From Pseudomonas cuatrocienegasensis (GTDB lineage: Bacteria; Pseudomonadota; Gammaproteobacteria; Pseudomonadales; Pseudomonadaceae), in contig NZ_FOFP01000017.1 in assembly GCF_900110925.1 (NCBI RefSeq), forward strand, positions 74,520-107,455: a DNA stretch of 32,936 nt. Reading direction: 5' to 3'. This document shows, in pieces, positions 16,762 to 25,900 of this stretch. Under the pieces are notes generated by a model. That model was not told the origin of the DNA. It worked only from the letters and a program-made list of their open reading frames with translations, and made no database searches. The translations under genes were made by a program, and so were the position numbers. Position 1 is the first letter of the stretch. Every line of letters begins with the position of its first letter.

Positions 16762-16879
16762 CCCGGGTATCGCTGCGCTCCACCCAGGCTACCGGTTGTA
16801 GGCGCGAAGGGGGCGCCTAGCCTTTATTCGCGATAGGTCTTGAGCACGCTGAAAGCATCGCGAATAAATTCGCTCCTAC
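16762..16879. repeat. Composite REP cluster at the right edge of the defence island
   Basis: Contains the 35-bp sequence also found at 6521-6555 (34 identities). A hairpin TAGGCGC-gaaggg-GGCGCCTA follows at about 16799-16820, then at 16823-16879 a sequence matching 6300-6358, with arms TTTATTCGCGAT / ATCGCGAATAAA. It lies between hsdR and the MgtC-like gene. The rest of the spacer 16543-16761 holds another REP fragment near 16640-16660 (GAAATTCGCGCCTACA) and no gene that I can support. Confidence 0.8.
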
Positions 16880-16891
16880 GGGGTGCGCCGC

Positions 16892-18151
16892 TCAGCCTAC
16901 CAGCCACAAGGTCGCCGCCCCTGCGAGCAGGCCGCAGGCCATGATCGGCAGGGTCAGCCAGGCGAGTTGGCGGCCGCCGACCATGACGATCAGGCCGGCC
17001 TTGACCAGGCTGTTGCTCAGCGCGGCGATGACGATGCCCTGCACGGCCACGGCGGGTGCCAGGTCGGTGTGGGCGCTGCGGGCCAGGGACAGGGTGATGG
17101 CATCGACATCAGCGAGGCCGGAGAGCAGGGCGACGGCGTACACGCCGGCATCGCCGAGCCAGCGTTGCGCGCCTTCGACCATCAACAGGATCAGCGCCAG
17201 CAGGGCGGCGAAGCGCAGGGCCGGGGCTAGCTCGAAGGGGTTGTTCAGCGGCGGTTCGCTGGCTTCGCCAAGGTCGCTGCGGGCGCGGCGAAAGTAGAAC
17301 AGCGCACCCGCCGCATAAACCAGTGTGGCCACGCCAAGCGGGGCGAGCAGGGCGAGCAGCAGGGCGCGATTGACCAGACCGACCTCCAGCAGAATGCGCG
17401 GGAACATCAGTGCAGAGGTCGCCAGCAGGCCGCAGGCGAGCAAGCCGTGCAGCGCGCGGGTCGGGTGCAGGCGGGCCAGGGTCAGGGTCATGGCGGTGGA
17501 GGAGACGATGCCGCCGAGCAGGGCGGTAATCAGCAGGCCGTGGCGGGTGCCGACCAGGCGAATCGCCACGTAGGCGGCAAAGCCGATGGCGGCGATCAGC
17601 ACCACCATCCACCAGATCGCGTAGGGGTTGAACGCCTGCCAAGGGCCGTAGCCCTGGTTGGGCAGCGCCGGCAGCAACACCAGGGAGATAAACAGCAGCT
17701 TCAGCGCGCCGCCCAGTTCCTCTTCAGTCAGGCGTTGCAGGGCGCCATGCAGCACGCGCTTGAGGCTTAGCAGCAATGCCACGGCCACCGCGCCCGCCGC
17801 AGCCAGGGGCGGGTAGCCGGCGACGGCCAGGCTGCCGAGCAGGAAGGTGATCAGCAGTGCCACTTCGCTGGTCAGGCCGAGGTCGTCCAGGCGTTGCAAC
17901 TGGCTGAAGTAGGAGGCGATCACCAGGGCGGCGAAGCCGGCGAAGATCACTGCCCAGGCGACCACGCCGAAGTGCGTGCCGAGCAGCATGGCGAAGCCGC
18001 CGAGCAGGCTGCTCAGGGCAAAGGTGCGGATGCCGGCGGCCAGGTGGTTGTCTTCGCTGTTGCGCCCCTGCCAGCCGCGTTCGGCGCCGATCAGCAGGCC
18101 GGCGGCCAGCGCACTGGCGAAGTTCAGCAGGGTGTCGAGGGTCTCGGGCAT
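16892..18151 (-). CDS. MgtC/SapB-DUF4010 family membrane protein
   Basis: A 419-residue polytopic inner-membrane protein, about 12 hydrophobic segments by eye. Residues 1-140 are MgtC/SapB-like, with the GLLIGAERGWQGR loop after the first helix. The C-terminal two thirds fit the DUF4010 region, including GGIVSSTAMTLTLARL and GLADVDAITLSLAR. The same architecture occurs in uncharacterised bacterial membrane proteins; transport or ion homeostasis is likely but the substrate is unknown. It is on the same strand as the downstream island, but REP clusters and about 350 bp separate it from hsdR, so it is probably not part of the island. Only a weak Shine-Dalgarno is seen. Confidence 0.88.
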   Translation of the reverse strand: MPETLDTLLNFASALAAGLLIGAERGWQGRNSEDNHLAAGIRTFALSSLLGGFAMLLGTHFGVVAWAVIFAGFAALVIASYFSQLQRLDDLGLTSEVALLITFLLGSLAVAGYPPLAAAGAVAVALLLSLKRVLHGALQRLTEEELGGALKLLFISLVLLPALPNQGYGPWQAFNPYAIWWMVVLIAAIGFAAYVAIRLVGTRHGLLITALLGGIVSSTAMTLTLARLHPTRALHGLLACGLLATSALMFPRILLEVGLVNRALLLALLAPLGVATLVYAAGALFYFRRARSDLGEASEPPLNNPFELAPALRFAALLALILLMVEGAQRWLGDAGVYAVALLSGLADVDAITLSLARSAHTDLAPAVAVQGIVIAALSNSLVKAGLIVMVGGRQLAWLTLPIMACGLLAGAATLWLVG

Positions 18152-18187
18152 GGTCGCTAGCGCCGCAATGAGTGAGCTGTGAGTCTA

Positions 18188-18210
18188 GCCGCGCAGGGAT
18201 ACTGCGCGGC
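18188..18210 (-). terminator. Hairpin after the hybrid sensor kinase
   Basis: Perfect 8-base arms GCCGCGCA / TGCGCGGC with a 7-base loop, ten bases past the kinase stop codon. There is no U-tract on the minus strand, so if it terminates transcription it is not a classical intrinsic terminator. Confidence 0.4.
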
Positions 18211-18219
18211 TGCGCTGGA

Positions 18220-21200
18220 TCAGCGTAGGGTCAAATGCCGGCTGATCAGCGCGCGCAGAGCGGCGGGTTTGACCGGTTTGGCCAGGTAGTCGAGACCGAT
18301 GGCGTGGATGCTGGCGATCAGCTCCGGGCGGCCATCGGCGCTGATCACCACGCCCGGTACCGGCTCGCCCAGGCGGGTGCGCAGCCAGGCCATGAGTTCG
18401 GTGCCGGTTTCGCCTTCATCGAGGTGGTAGTCGATCAGTGCCAGGTTGGGCCGCACGCCTTCGTCCAGCAGGCGCTCGCATTCCAGGCGGGTGCGCGCGG
18501 TCCAGACCTGGCAACCCCAGCGCGAGAGCAGGCTGTGCATGCCGGTGAGGATGCTGTCTTCGTTGTCGACGCACAGCACCTGGCTGCCGGTCAGGGGCAG
18601 GGCACTCGCTTCGGTGTTGCTACGCAGCGGTACGCTGGCCGAACCCCGCGCCAGTGGCACGGTGACACTGAACACGCTGCCCTTGCCCGGCCAGGAGCGC
18701 ACTTCCAGCTTGTGCTCGAGCACCCGACAGAGGCCGTCGGCAATCGCCAGGCCCAGGCCCAGGCCTTTTTCGGCGCGGGTCTGGTGGCTGTCCAGGCGCT
18801 TGAATTCCTCGAAGATCACCTTGCGCTTGTCTTCGGGGATGCCCGGGCCGCGGTCCCACACCTCCAGGCGCAGATGCCCGGGGATGTGGCGCACGCCGAG
18901 CAGCACGCGGCCCCGGGCATAGCGGAAAGCGTTGGTGACGAAGTTCTGCAGCACCCGGCGCAGCAGTTTGCTGTCGCTGTCGACGCGCAGGCGGCTGCCG
19001 CGCAGGCGGAAGTCGATGCCGTGCTCAGTGGCCAGTACCTTGAACTCGGCGCCGAGGGTGTCGAACAGGCTGTTGAGGACAAAGGCGTTGCGGTCCGGGG
19101 TGATGCGGCCGTTCTCCAGGCGCGAGATGTCCAGCAGGTCGGTGATCAGGTCCTCGGCCGAGCGCAGCGAACTGTCGAGGTGATGCACCAGTTCCTGGGC
19201 TTCACGCGGCAGGGCTTCGTCCTGATGGGAGAGGGCCGCGGAAAACAGCCGGGCGGCGTTCAGCGGCTGCATCAGGTCATGGCTGACGGCGGCGAGAAAA
19301 CGCGTCTTCGACTGGTTGGCGGTTTCTGCCACGCGTTTGGCCTCGGTCAGCGCCTGGTTCAACTGCGACAGCTCGAAGGTGCGCGCGGCGACGCGTTGCT
19401 CCAGGCCTTCGTTGGCTTCCTTGAGGGCGCGCTCGGCCTGACGGAATTCGGTGATGTCGGTGAAGCTCATGACGAAGCCCCCGCCGGGCATGGGGTTGCC
19501 GATCAGCTCGATGACCCGGCCGTTGGGAAAGGTGCGCTCGTATGTGTGGGCCGTGCCCTGGCGCATCCAGAACAGCCGTCGGGCAACGCTTTCTTCGACA
19601 TCCGCTTCAGCCCCGAGCATGCCGCGCTCGGCGTTGAAGCGGATGATCTCGGCAATCGGCCGGCCGACGTAAATCAGCCCCTCGGGGTAGTCGAACAACT
19701 CGATATAGCGGTGGTTCCACGCCACCAGACGCAGGTTCTGGTCGACCACGCTGATGCCCTGGGTGATGTTCTCGATCGCCCCTTGCAGCAGCGCGCGGTT
19801 GAACTGCAGCACCTCGCTGGCTTCGTCGACGATGCGCACCACATCCTCGACCTGCATTTCCCGCCCTTCGATGGCGGCCTTGACCACGGCGCGGGTCGAG
19901 GAGGCGCCGAGTACCCCGGCGAGCAGGCGTTCGGTGTGGGCGATCCAGTCGCTGTTGGCCGGCTGGCTGGGGTTGAAGTCCTTGCCCTGGCGGTAGGCGA
20001 AGCGCACGAAGCTCTGCCGCGCGCGGTCTTCGCCGACAAAGCGGCTGGCCAGCAGCAACAGGTCGTCGACCTGCACCGCCAGCATGCTGCGGTTACTCGG
20101 TTTGCTGCCCAGCTCCTGGCCGATAAAGCGCCCGGCCTGCCAGTGCTCGGAGACCCGCGTGCGGGAAAAGTACGAGACCCAGGCGAACAGCAGGAAGTTG
20201 CCGCTCAAGGACAGCACCACGCCACGGGTCAGGGGGTCCACCTCGAAGCCTAGCGGCGCGTACAGCAGCGTTGCCAGACCGGGCAGGCTTTCCAGTGGCC
20301 AGCCCAGGCTGCGGGCCACCAGCGGCATGATCAGGGTGTAGAACCAGATCAGCGCGCCGAAGATCAGCCCGGCGAATACGCCACGGCGGTTGGCCTGTTT
20401 CCACACCAGGGCGCCGAACATGGCCGGAGCGAGCTGGCCGATGGCGGCGAAGGAAACCTGCCCGATGGTGGCCAGGCTGGCATTGCTGCCGAGCAGGCGG
20501 TAACACACATAGGCCAGCAGCAGAATCAGCACGATGCTCACCCGGCGTGCCGTGAGCATCCAGTGGCGGAACGCCTCGAACGGGCGCTCGGTGTTCTTGC
20601 GGCGCAGCAGCCAGGGCAGCAGCATGTCGTTGGAAATCATGGTCGACAGCGCCACCGAGGCGACGATGACCATGCCGGTGGCCGCCGATGCGCCACCGAT
20701 AAAGGCCAGCAGAGCCAGCACCGGATGGGCTTCGGCCAACGGCAGGCTGATGACAAAGGAGTCCGGAACCACCCCGGCCGGCAGCAGCATCTGCCCGGCC
20801 AGGGCGATGGGCACCACGAAGAGCGCGGCCAGCACCAGGTAGAGCGGGAACACCCAGCGTGCCAGGCGCAGGTCCGTGGGTTCGGTGTTTTCCACCACGG
20901 TGACGTGGAACTGCCGCGGCAGGCAGATGATGGCGATCATCGCCAGACCGGTCTGTACCAGCATCGACGGCCAGTTCACCGCCTCGGCCCAGAACGTTTC
21001 CAGGGCAGGGCTTTGCCGCGCCTGGCTGAGCAGGTCGCCGAAGCCGTTGTACAGGCCGTAGGTGACGAACGCACCCACGGCGAGAAACGCCAGCAGCTTG
21101 ACCAGTGACTCGAAGGCGATGGCCATGACCATGCCACGGTGGTGCTCGGTGACGTCCAGGTTGCGGGTGCCGAACAGAATGGTGAACAGCGCCAGGGCCA

Positions 21201-21699
21201 GGGACACGATCAGCGCCGTGTCCTGGGCGCGGGTGCCGGTTGCGCCGGCGCTGGCACCAATCAACAGGTTGACCCCAAGCACGATGCCCTTGAGCTGCAG
21301 GGCGATATAGGGCAGCACGCCGACCAGGCAGATCAGCGCCACCACCACGGCCAGGGACTGGGATTTGCCGTAGCGCGCGGCGATAAAGTCGGCAATCGAG
21401 GTGATGTTTTCCTGCTTGCTGATCATCACCATCTTCTGCAGCACCCAGGGGGTGAACAGCAGCAGGATGATCGGCCCCAGATAGATCGGCAGGAATGACC
21501 AGAGTTGCTCGGCGGCCTGGCCCACGGCGCCGAAGAAGGTCCAGCTGGTGCAATACACCGCCAGCGACAGGCTGTAGATCCAGGCGCGCAGGCGTGGCGA
21601 CAGCGGCTTGCTGCGGCGATCCCCATAGAAGGCGATGGCGAATAGCAGCGCCATATAAAGAAGGGCGACCGTGGCAATCAGCCCGATGGACAACGACAT
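18220..21699 (-). CDS. Hybrid sensor: Na+/solute-symporter-like domain, PAS, histidine kinase, receiver
   Basis: The frame is open back to 22464, but the start at 21699 (MSLSIGLIATVALLYMALL) opens directly into the first membrane helix and gives 1159 residues, a size typical for this Pseudomonas family; the upstream extension crosses REP DNA and is rejected. Residues 1-500 form about 13 membrane helices of the SSS/PutP type. A PAS-like domain follows (about 640-770; VVDQNLRLVAWNHRYIELFD), then a coiled coil, an H-box AAVSHDLMQPLNAARLF near residue 807, an N-box LQNFVTNAFRYA, a G-box KGLGLGLAI and a C-terminal receiver with LCVDNED and the phosphoacceptor in LIDYHLDEG near 1089. It resembles CbrA-type kinases but has an added receiver. 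The signal is unknown. Confidence 0.92.
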   Translation of the reverse strand: MSLSIGLIATVALLYMALLFAIAFYGDRRSKPLSPRLRAWIYSLSLAVYCTSWTFFGAVGQAAEQLWSFLPIYLGPIILLLFTPWVLQKMVMISKQENITSIADFIAARYGKSQSLAVVVALICLVGVLPYIALQLKGIVLGVNLLIGASAGATGTRAQDTALIVSLALALFTILFGTRNLDVTEHHRGMVMAIAFESLVKLLAFLAVGAFVTYGLYNGFGDLLSQARQSPALETFWAEAVNWPSMLVQTGLAMIAIICLPRQFHVTVVENTEPTDLRLARWVFPLYLVLAALFVVPIALAGQMLLPAGVVPDSFVISLPLAEAHPVLALLAFIGGASAATGMVIVASVALSTMISNDMLLPWLLRRKNTERPFEAFRHWMLTARRVSIVLILLLAYVCYRLLGSNASLATIGQVSFAAIGQLAPAMFGALVWKQANRRGVFAGLIFGALIWFYTLIMPLVARSLGWPLESLPGLATLLYAPLGFEVDPLTRGVVLSLSGNFLLFAWVSYFSRTRVSEHWQAGRFIGQELGSKPSNRSMLAVQVDDLLLLASRFVGEDRARQSFVRFAYRQGKDFNPSQPANSDWIAHTERLLAGVLGASSTRAVVKAAIEGREMQVEDVVRIVDEASEVLQFNRALLQGAIENITQGISVVDQNLRLVAWNHRYIELFDYPEGLIYVGRPIAEIIRFNAERGMLGAEADVEESVARRLFWMRQGTAHTYERTFPNGRVIELIGNPMPGGGFVMSFTDITEFRQAERALKEANEGLEQRVAARTFELSQLNQALTEAKRVAETANQSKTRFLAAVSHDLMQPLNAARLFSAALSHQDEALPREAQELVHHLDSSLRSAEDLITDLLDISRLENGRITPDRNAFVLNSLFDTLGAEFKVLATEHGIDFRLRGSRLRVDSDSKLLRRVLQNFVTNAFRYARGRVLLGVRHIPGHLRLEVWDRGPGIPEDKRKVIFEEFKRLDSHQTRAEKGLGLGLAIADGLCRVLEHKLEVRSWPGKGSVFSVTVPLARGSASVPLRSNTEASALPLTGSQVLCVDNEDSILTGMHSLLSRWGCQVWTARTRLECERLLDEGVRPNLALIDYHLDEGETGTELMAWLRTRLGEPVPGVVISADGRPELIASIHAIGLDYLAKPVKPAALRALISRHLTLR

Positions 21700-21912
21700 G
21701 CAGACTCCGGCTACACACATGGTGGTTCTTCGCGGCGATTGGCGTGTACCAGTGTGGCGCCATCGACCGCATTTGCCCACAGTGTCGCAGCAAAGCAAGG
21801 GGGCGTCGGCGCGACCAAGGTCGCAGCCGCGAGGGGTTTTTGCTGTTTTATGCCCGGTGGTGTTAGGCGGTTGCGCCTGATCACGCTTGAAATTCTGCAG
21901 GCCAACCCTGAA

Positions 21913-22029
21913 TGTAGGAGCGAAGGGGGCGCCCAGTGCACCTATACAGCCACAGGATGCCCCGGTTGGGTGTAGGCGCGAATTTAGTCGCGACATTCGC
22001 GAGCCATCGCGAACACATTCGCGCCTACA
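21913..22029. repeat. REP elements between the sensor kinase and the AraC regulator
   Basis: A GTAGGAGCGAAGGGGGCGCC element lies at about 21913-21932, and a palindrome TGTAGGCGCGAAT / ATTCGCGCCTACA at 21971-22029. The 366-base spacer 21700-22065 separates two divergent genes and must hold their promoters, but I cannot assign them. Otherwise I see nothing coding in it. Confidence 0.8.
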
Positions 22030-22065
22030 GATATGCAATAGCCTATTGGGACATAGCCTAAAACC

Positions 22066-22917
22066 ATGGAGCCGTTGAGCCGCGAGGAGCGCGCGTATTT
22101 CAGCACCAGCCGGGACCTGCACGGGCTGGAGCTGTTGTCGGCACGTTTTATCGAACACCGCTACGCCCCCCACGTGCACGACGGCCATGTGATCGCTGTG
22201 CTTGAAGCCGGTGCCGAGCGCTATCGCTACCGTGGCGCCGAACACCTGGCGGGCGCTGGTAGCATTGCGCTGCTCAACCCTGACGAGGTGCACACCGGCT
22301 CCAAGGGCGTCGAGCAGGGCTGGCGCTACCGGGTGTTCTACCCGCAGCCCGGCAGCTTCGAGACGCTGCTGGCCGAGCTCGACCTGCCCCATGGCACGCC
22401 GCCAATGTTCCGCGACAGCGTGCACCAGGATCCAACCCTGGCCTGCCGCCTGGGCGCGCTGCACCGCCTGTTGGAAACGCCCCAGAGCGATGCAGCGCAG
22501 GTCGATGCATTGCAGCGCCAGACCCTGTGGCGCGAAGTGATGCTCGAGTTGCTGCAGCGCTATGCGCGCTTACCGGCGCCCGAGAACCCTGGCCAGGAGC
22601 CGCGAGCCGTGGCCCAGGCCAAGGAGCTGCTGGCCAGCCAGCTTGCCGCGCCGCCGTCGTTGGAGGCGTTGGCCGCCACTGTCAATCTGTCGCCTTTTCA
22701 CTTCGCCCGGGTGTTCCGCCGGGCTACCGGCTTGCCGCCCCACGCCTGGTTGCAGCAGCGCCGCCTGGAGCAGGCGCGGGCGTTGTTGCGCCAGGGCTGC
22801 GCGCCGCTTGGCGTGGCCCTGCAACTGGGCTTTAGCGACCAGAGCCACCTCAACCGCCAGTTCAAACGCGCCTACGGCGTGACGCCGGGCGAGTATCGGC
22901 GCGCCTGTCAGCGCTGA
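22066..22917 (+). CDS. AraC-family transcriptional regulator
   Basis: A 283-residue protein with an N-terminal cupin-like effector domain (about 20-100; HRYAPHVHDGHVIAVLEAG, then GSIALLNPDEVHTG) and a C-terminal AraC double helix-turn-helix (about 195-280). The first HTH is SLEALAATVNLSPFHFARVF; the second carries the conserved LGFSDQSHLNRQFKRAYGVTP signature. Proteins of this layout sense small hydrophobic or amino-acid-like ligands and activate a nearby transporter. The divergent neighbour is the symporter-like sensor kinase, but REP elements fill the gap and a regulatory link is not shown. Ligand and targets are unknown. The ATG at 22066 fits the domain start, although no strong Shine-Dalgarno is visible. 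Confidence 0.92.
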   Translation: MEPLSREERAYFSTSRDLHGLELLSARFIEHRYAPHVHDGHVIAVLEAGAERYRYRGAEHLAGAGSIALLNPDEVHTGSKGVEQGWRYRVFYPQPGSFETLLAELDLPHGTPPMFRDSVHQDPTLACRLGALHRLLETPQSDAAQVDALQRQTLWREVMLELLQRYARLPAPENPGQEPRAVAQAKELLASQLAAPPSLEALAATVNLSPFHFARVFRRATGLPPHAWLQQRRLEQARALLRQGCAPLGVALQLGFSDQSHLNRQFKRAYGVTPGEYRRACQR

Positions 22918-22979
22918 GCCGGACGAGGCGGGGCAAATCTGCGACAATCGCTCCCCCCGAAATTCCCCGCGATAGCCCG

Positions 22980-25900
22980 ATGACCGATGCCACGCCCGCC
23001 GTTGACCGCCTGCTGAAGAATATCGACCAAGCGCTGTTCGCCGACCGCCATCGCCTGCGTCGGCAGTTGCATGAGCTGCGCAAGCAGACGCCGGTGGACG
23101 AGGCCAAGCTGGCCCAGTGGCTGCAGCGCTTCGAGGCGTCGGTGGCCAAGGTCGAGGCGCGGCGCTTGAGCGTGCCGGCCATGCGCTATGACGATACCTT
23201 GCCGATTGCCGCCAAGCGCGACGAAATCAAGGCCGCCATCGCTGCACATCAGGTGGTGGTGATTGCCGGGGAAACCGGTTCGGGCAAGACCACCCAGTTA
23301 CCGAAAATCTGCCTGGAACTGGGCCGCGGCGTGCAGGGCTTGATCGGCCATACCCAGCCCCGGCGGCTGGCAGCGCGCAGCGTGGCTACCCGGGTTGCTG
23401 AGGAGATTGGCACGCCCTTGGGCGAGTTGGTCGGCTACCAGGTGCGTTTCGAGGACCAGAGCAACGAGCGCAGCCTGATCAAGCTGATGACCGACGGCAT
23501 CCTGCTGGCCGAGACCCAGCACGACCGCTACCTGGAAAAGTACGACACCATCATCGTCGACGAGGCCCACGAACGCAGCCTGAACATCGACTTTCTGCTG
23601 GGCTTTCTGAAAACCCTGCTGGTGCGCCGCCCGGACCTCAAGCTGATCATCACCTCGGCGACCATCGACCTGCAGCGTTTCTCCAAGCACTTCGATGGCG
23701 CGCCTATTGTCGAGGTGTCTGGCCGCACCTTCCCGGTGGACACCTGGTACCGGCCGCTGGCCGCGGAGCAGGACGAAGACGGCAACCGGGTCGAGGAAGA
23801 CCTGTCGGTGGATCAGGCGCTTCTCGCCACCCTGGATGAAATCAGCGCCTTCGAGAAGGCCGAGGGTAAGCGCCCTGGCGACATCCTGGTGTTCCTGCCC
23901 GGCGAGCGTGAAATTCGTGACGCCGCCGAAGTGCTGCGCAAAGCCAACCTGCGCCTGACCGAAGTGCTGCCGCTGTATGCACGGCTGACCCCGGCCGAGC
24001 AGCAGAAGATTTTCGCACCCATGGGCGCACGCAAGATCGTCCTGGCTACCAACGTTGCCGAGACCTCGCTGACCGTGCCGGGCATCCGCTATGTGATCGA
24101 CAGCGGTACGGCGCGCATCAGCCGTTACAGCTACCGCGCCAAGGTGCAGCGCCTGCCCATCGAGGCCATCAGCCAGGCCAGCGCCAACCAGCGTAAGGGC
24201 CGCTGCGGGCGGGTCGAGCCGGGCATCTGCATTCGCTTGTACAGCGAGGAAGACTTCAACGGCCGCCCGGCCTTTACCGACCCGGAAATCCTGCGTACCA
24301 ACCTGGCGGCGGTGATCCTGCAGATGCTCCATCTGCGCCTTGGCGAGATCGACGCCTTCCCCTTTATCGAGCCGCCGGATGGCAAAGCCATTAGCGACGG
24401 CTTCAACCTGCTGCAGGAACTCTCGGCGGTTAATCGCGAAGGCCAACTGACGCCGCTGGGTCGCCAGTTGGCGCGCCTGCCGGTGGACCCGCGCTTGGGC
24501 CGTATGGTGCTCGAAGGCGCCAAGCAGGGCAGTCTTGAGGAAATTCTGATTATCGCCAGTGCGCTGTCGGTGCAGGATGTGCGCGAGCGTCCGTCCGACC
24601 GCCAGCAGGCCGCTGACCAGGCCCATGCGCAGTGGAAGGACGTGGACTCCGACTTCGCCGCACTGATCAACCTCTGGCGCGGTTTTGAAGAACAGCGCCA
24701 GGCCCTCGGTTCCAGCGCACTGCGCAGTTGGTGCCGGAAGAACTTCCTCAACTATTTGCGCCTGCGTGAGTGGCGCGACGCGCACCGCCAACTGGTGCTG
24801 ATTACCCGTGATTTGCAGCTAGGCACTGGCAAGAAGGTGGATGGCTCCGGCCATCCACTCTACGGGGCTGATCGTAGGGTGGACAACGCCGCAGGCTTGT
24901 CCACCGCGGCTAATGCGCCTGTGGCAAAGCCGCAGGACCGACAATTATCGGCCGCCCAGAAAGAAAAAGAACTGGCTGAAAAAGACCAGGCCGCGCAACG
25001 CGCCAAAGGCTACGCCGCCGTACACAAGGCGATCCTTGCCGGCCTGCTCAGCCAGATCGGCCAGAAGAGCGAAGACGGCGACTACCTCGGCGCCCGCCAG
25101 CGGCGCTTCTGGGTGCACCCGTCCTCGGTGATCGGTCGTAAAAAGCCCACTTGGCTGATGGCCGCCGAGCTGGTGGAAACTACCAAGCTGTTCTCGCGCA
25201 TGGTGGCCAAGATCGAGCCAGACTGGATCGAGCCCCTGGCCGGCCACCTGATCAAGAAAAACCACCTGGAACCGCACTGGGAGAAGAAGCGCGGCCAGGT
25301 CGTGGCCTATGAACAGATCAGCCTCTACGGCCTGATCGTGGTCGGCCGTCGCGCGGTGCATTTCGGCCCGATTGACCCTGTGGCCTCGCGCGAGCTGTTT
25401 ATCCGTGAGGGCCTGGTCGGTGGCGAAATCAACTCGCGCGCCAAGTGCCTGACGGCCAACCGTCAGCTGCTGGAAAAACTCGACGAGCTGGAAGCCAAGG
25501 CACGCCGCCGCGACATCCTTGCCGACGAGGAAACCCTGTTCGCCTACTACGAGGCACGCCTACCGGCGAACATCTACCAGAGCGCCACCTTCGACAGTTG
25601 GTACAAGACTGAAAGCGCAAAAAATCCGCAGCTGCTGATCATGCGCGAAGAGGATGTGCTCGCCCGCGATGCCAAGGAAGTCACCGCCGCCCAGTACCCG
25701 GACACCCTGCGCCTGGGCGAACTGACCCTGCCGCTGAGTTATCACTTCGAGCCTAATCATCCGCGCGACGGCGTCACCCTGCGCGTGCCGGCGCCACTGT
25801 TGCCACAACTGCCGCCCGAGCGCCTGGAATGGCTGGTACCGGGGCTGCTGGAGGCCAAGTGCATGGCCCTGGTGCGCGGCCTGCCCAAGGCGCTGCGCAA

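Noticed and set aside
18235..20253. 672-codon open frame on the plus strand opposite the sensor kinase
   Set aside because: High-G+C antisense shadow; the minus-strand product has complete kinase and receiver motifs, while this one shows none.
21700..22464. N-terminal extension of the sensor kinase by 255 codons
   Set aside because: It would run through REP elements and the divergent AraC gene, and places a non-hydrophobic Arg/Pro/Cys-rich tail before the first membrane helix.
23298..24791. 497-codon open frame antisense to hrpA
   Set aside because: Shadow of a clearly coding helicase gene, without recognisable domains.
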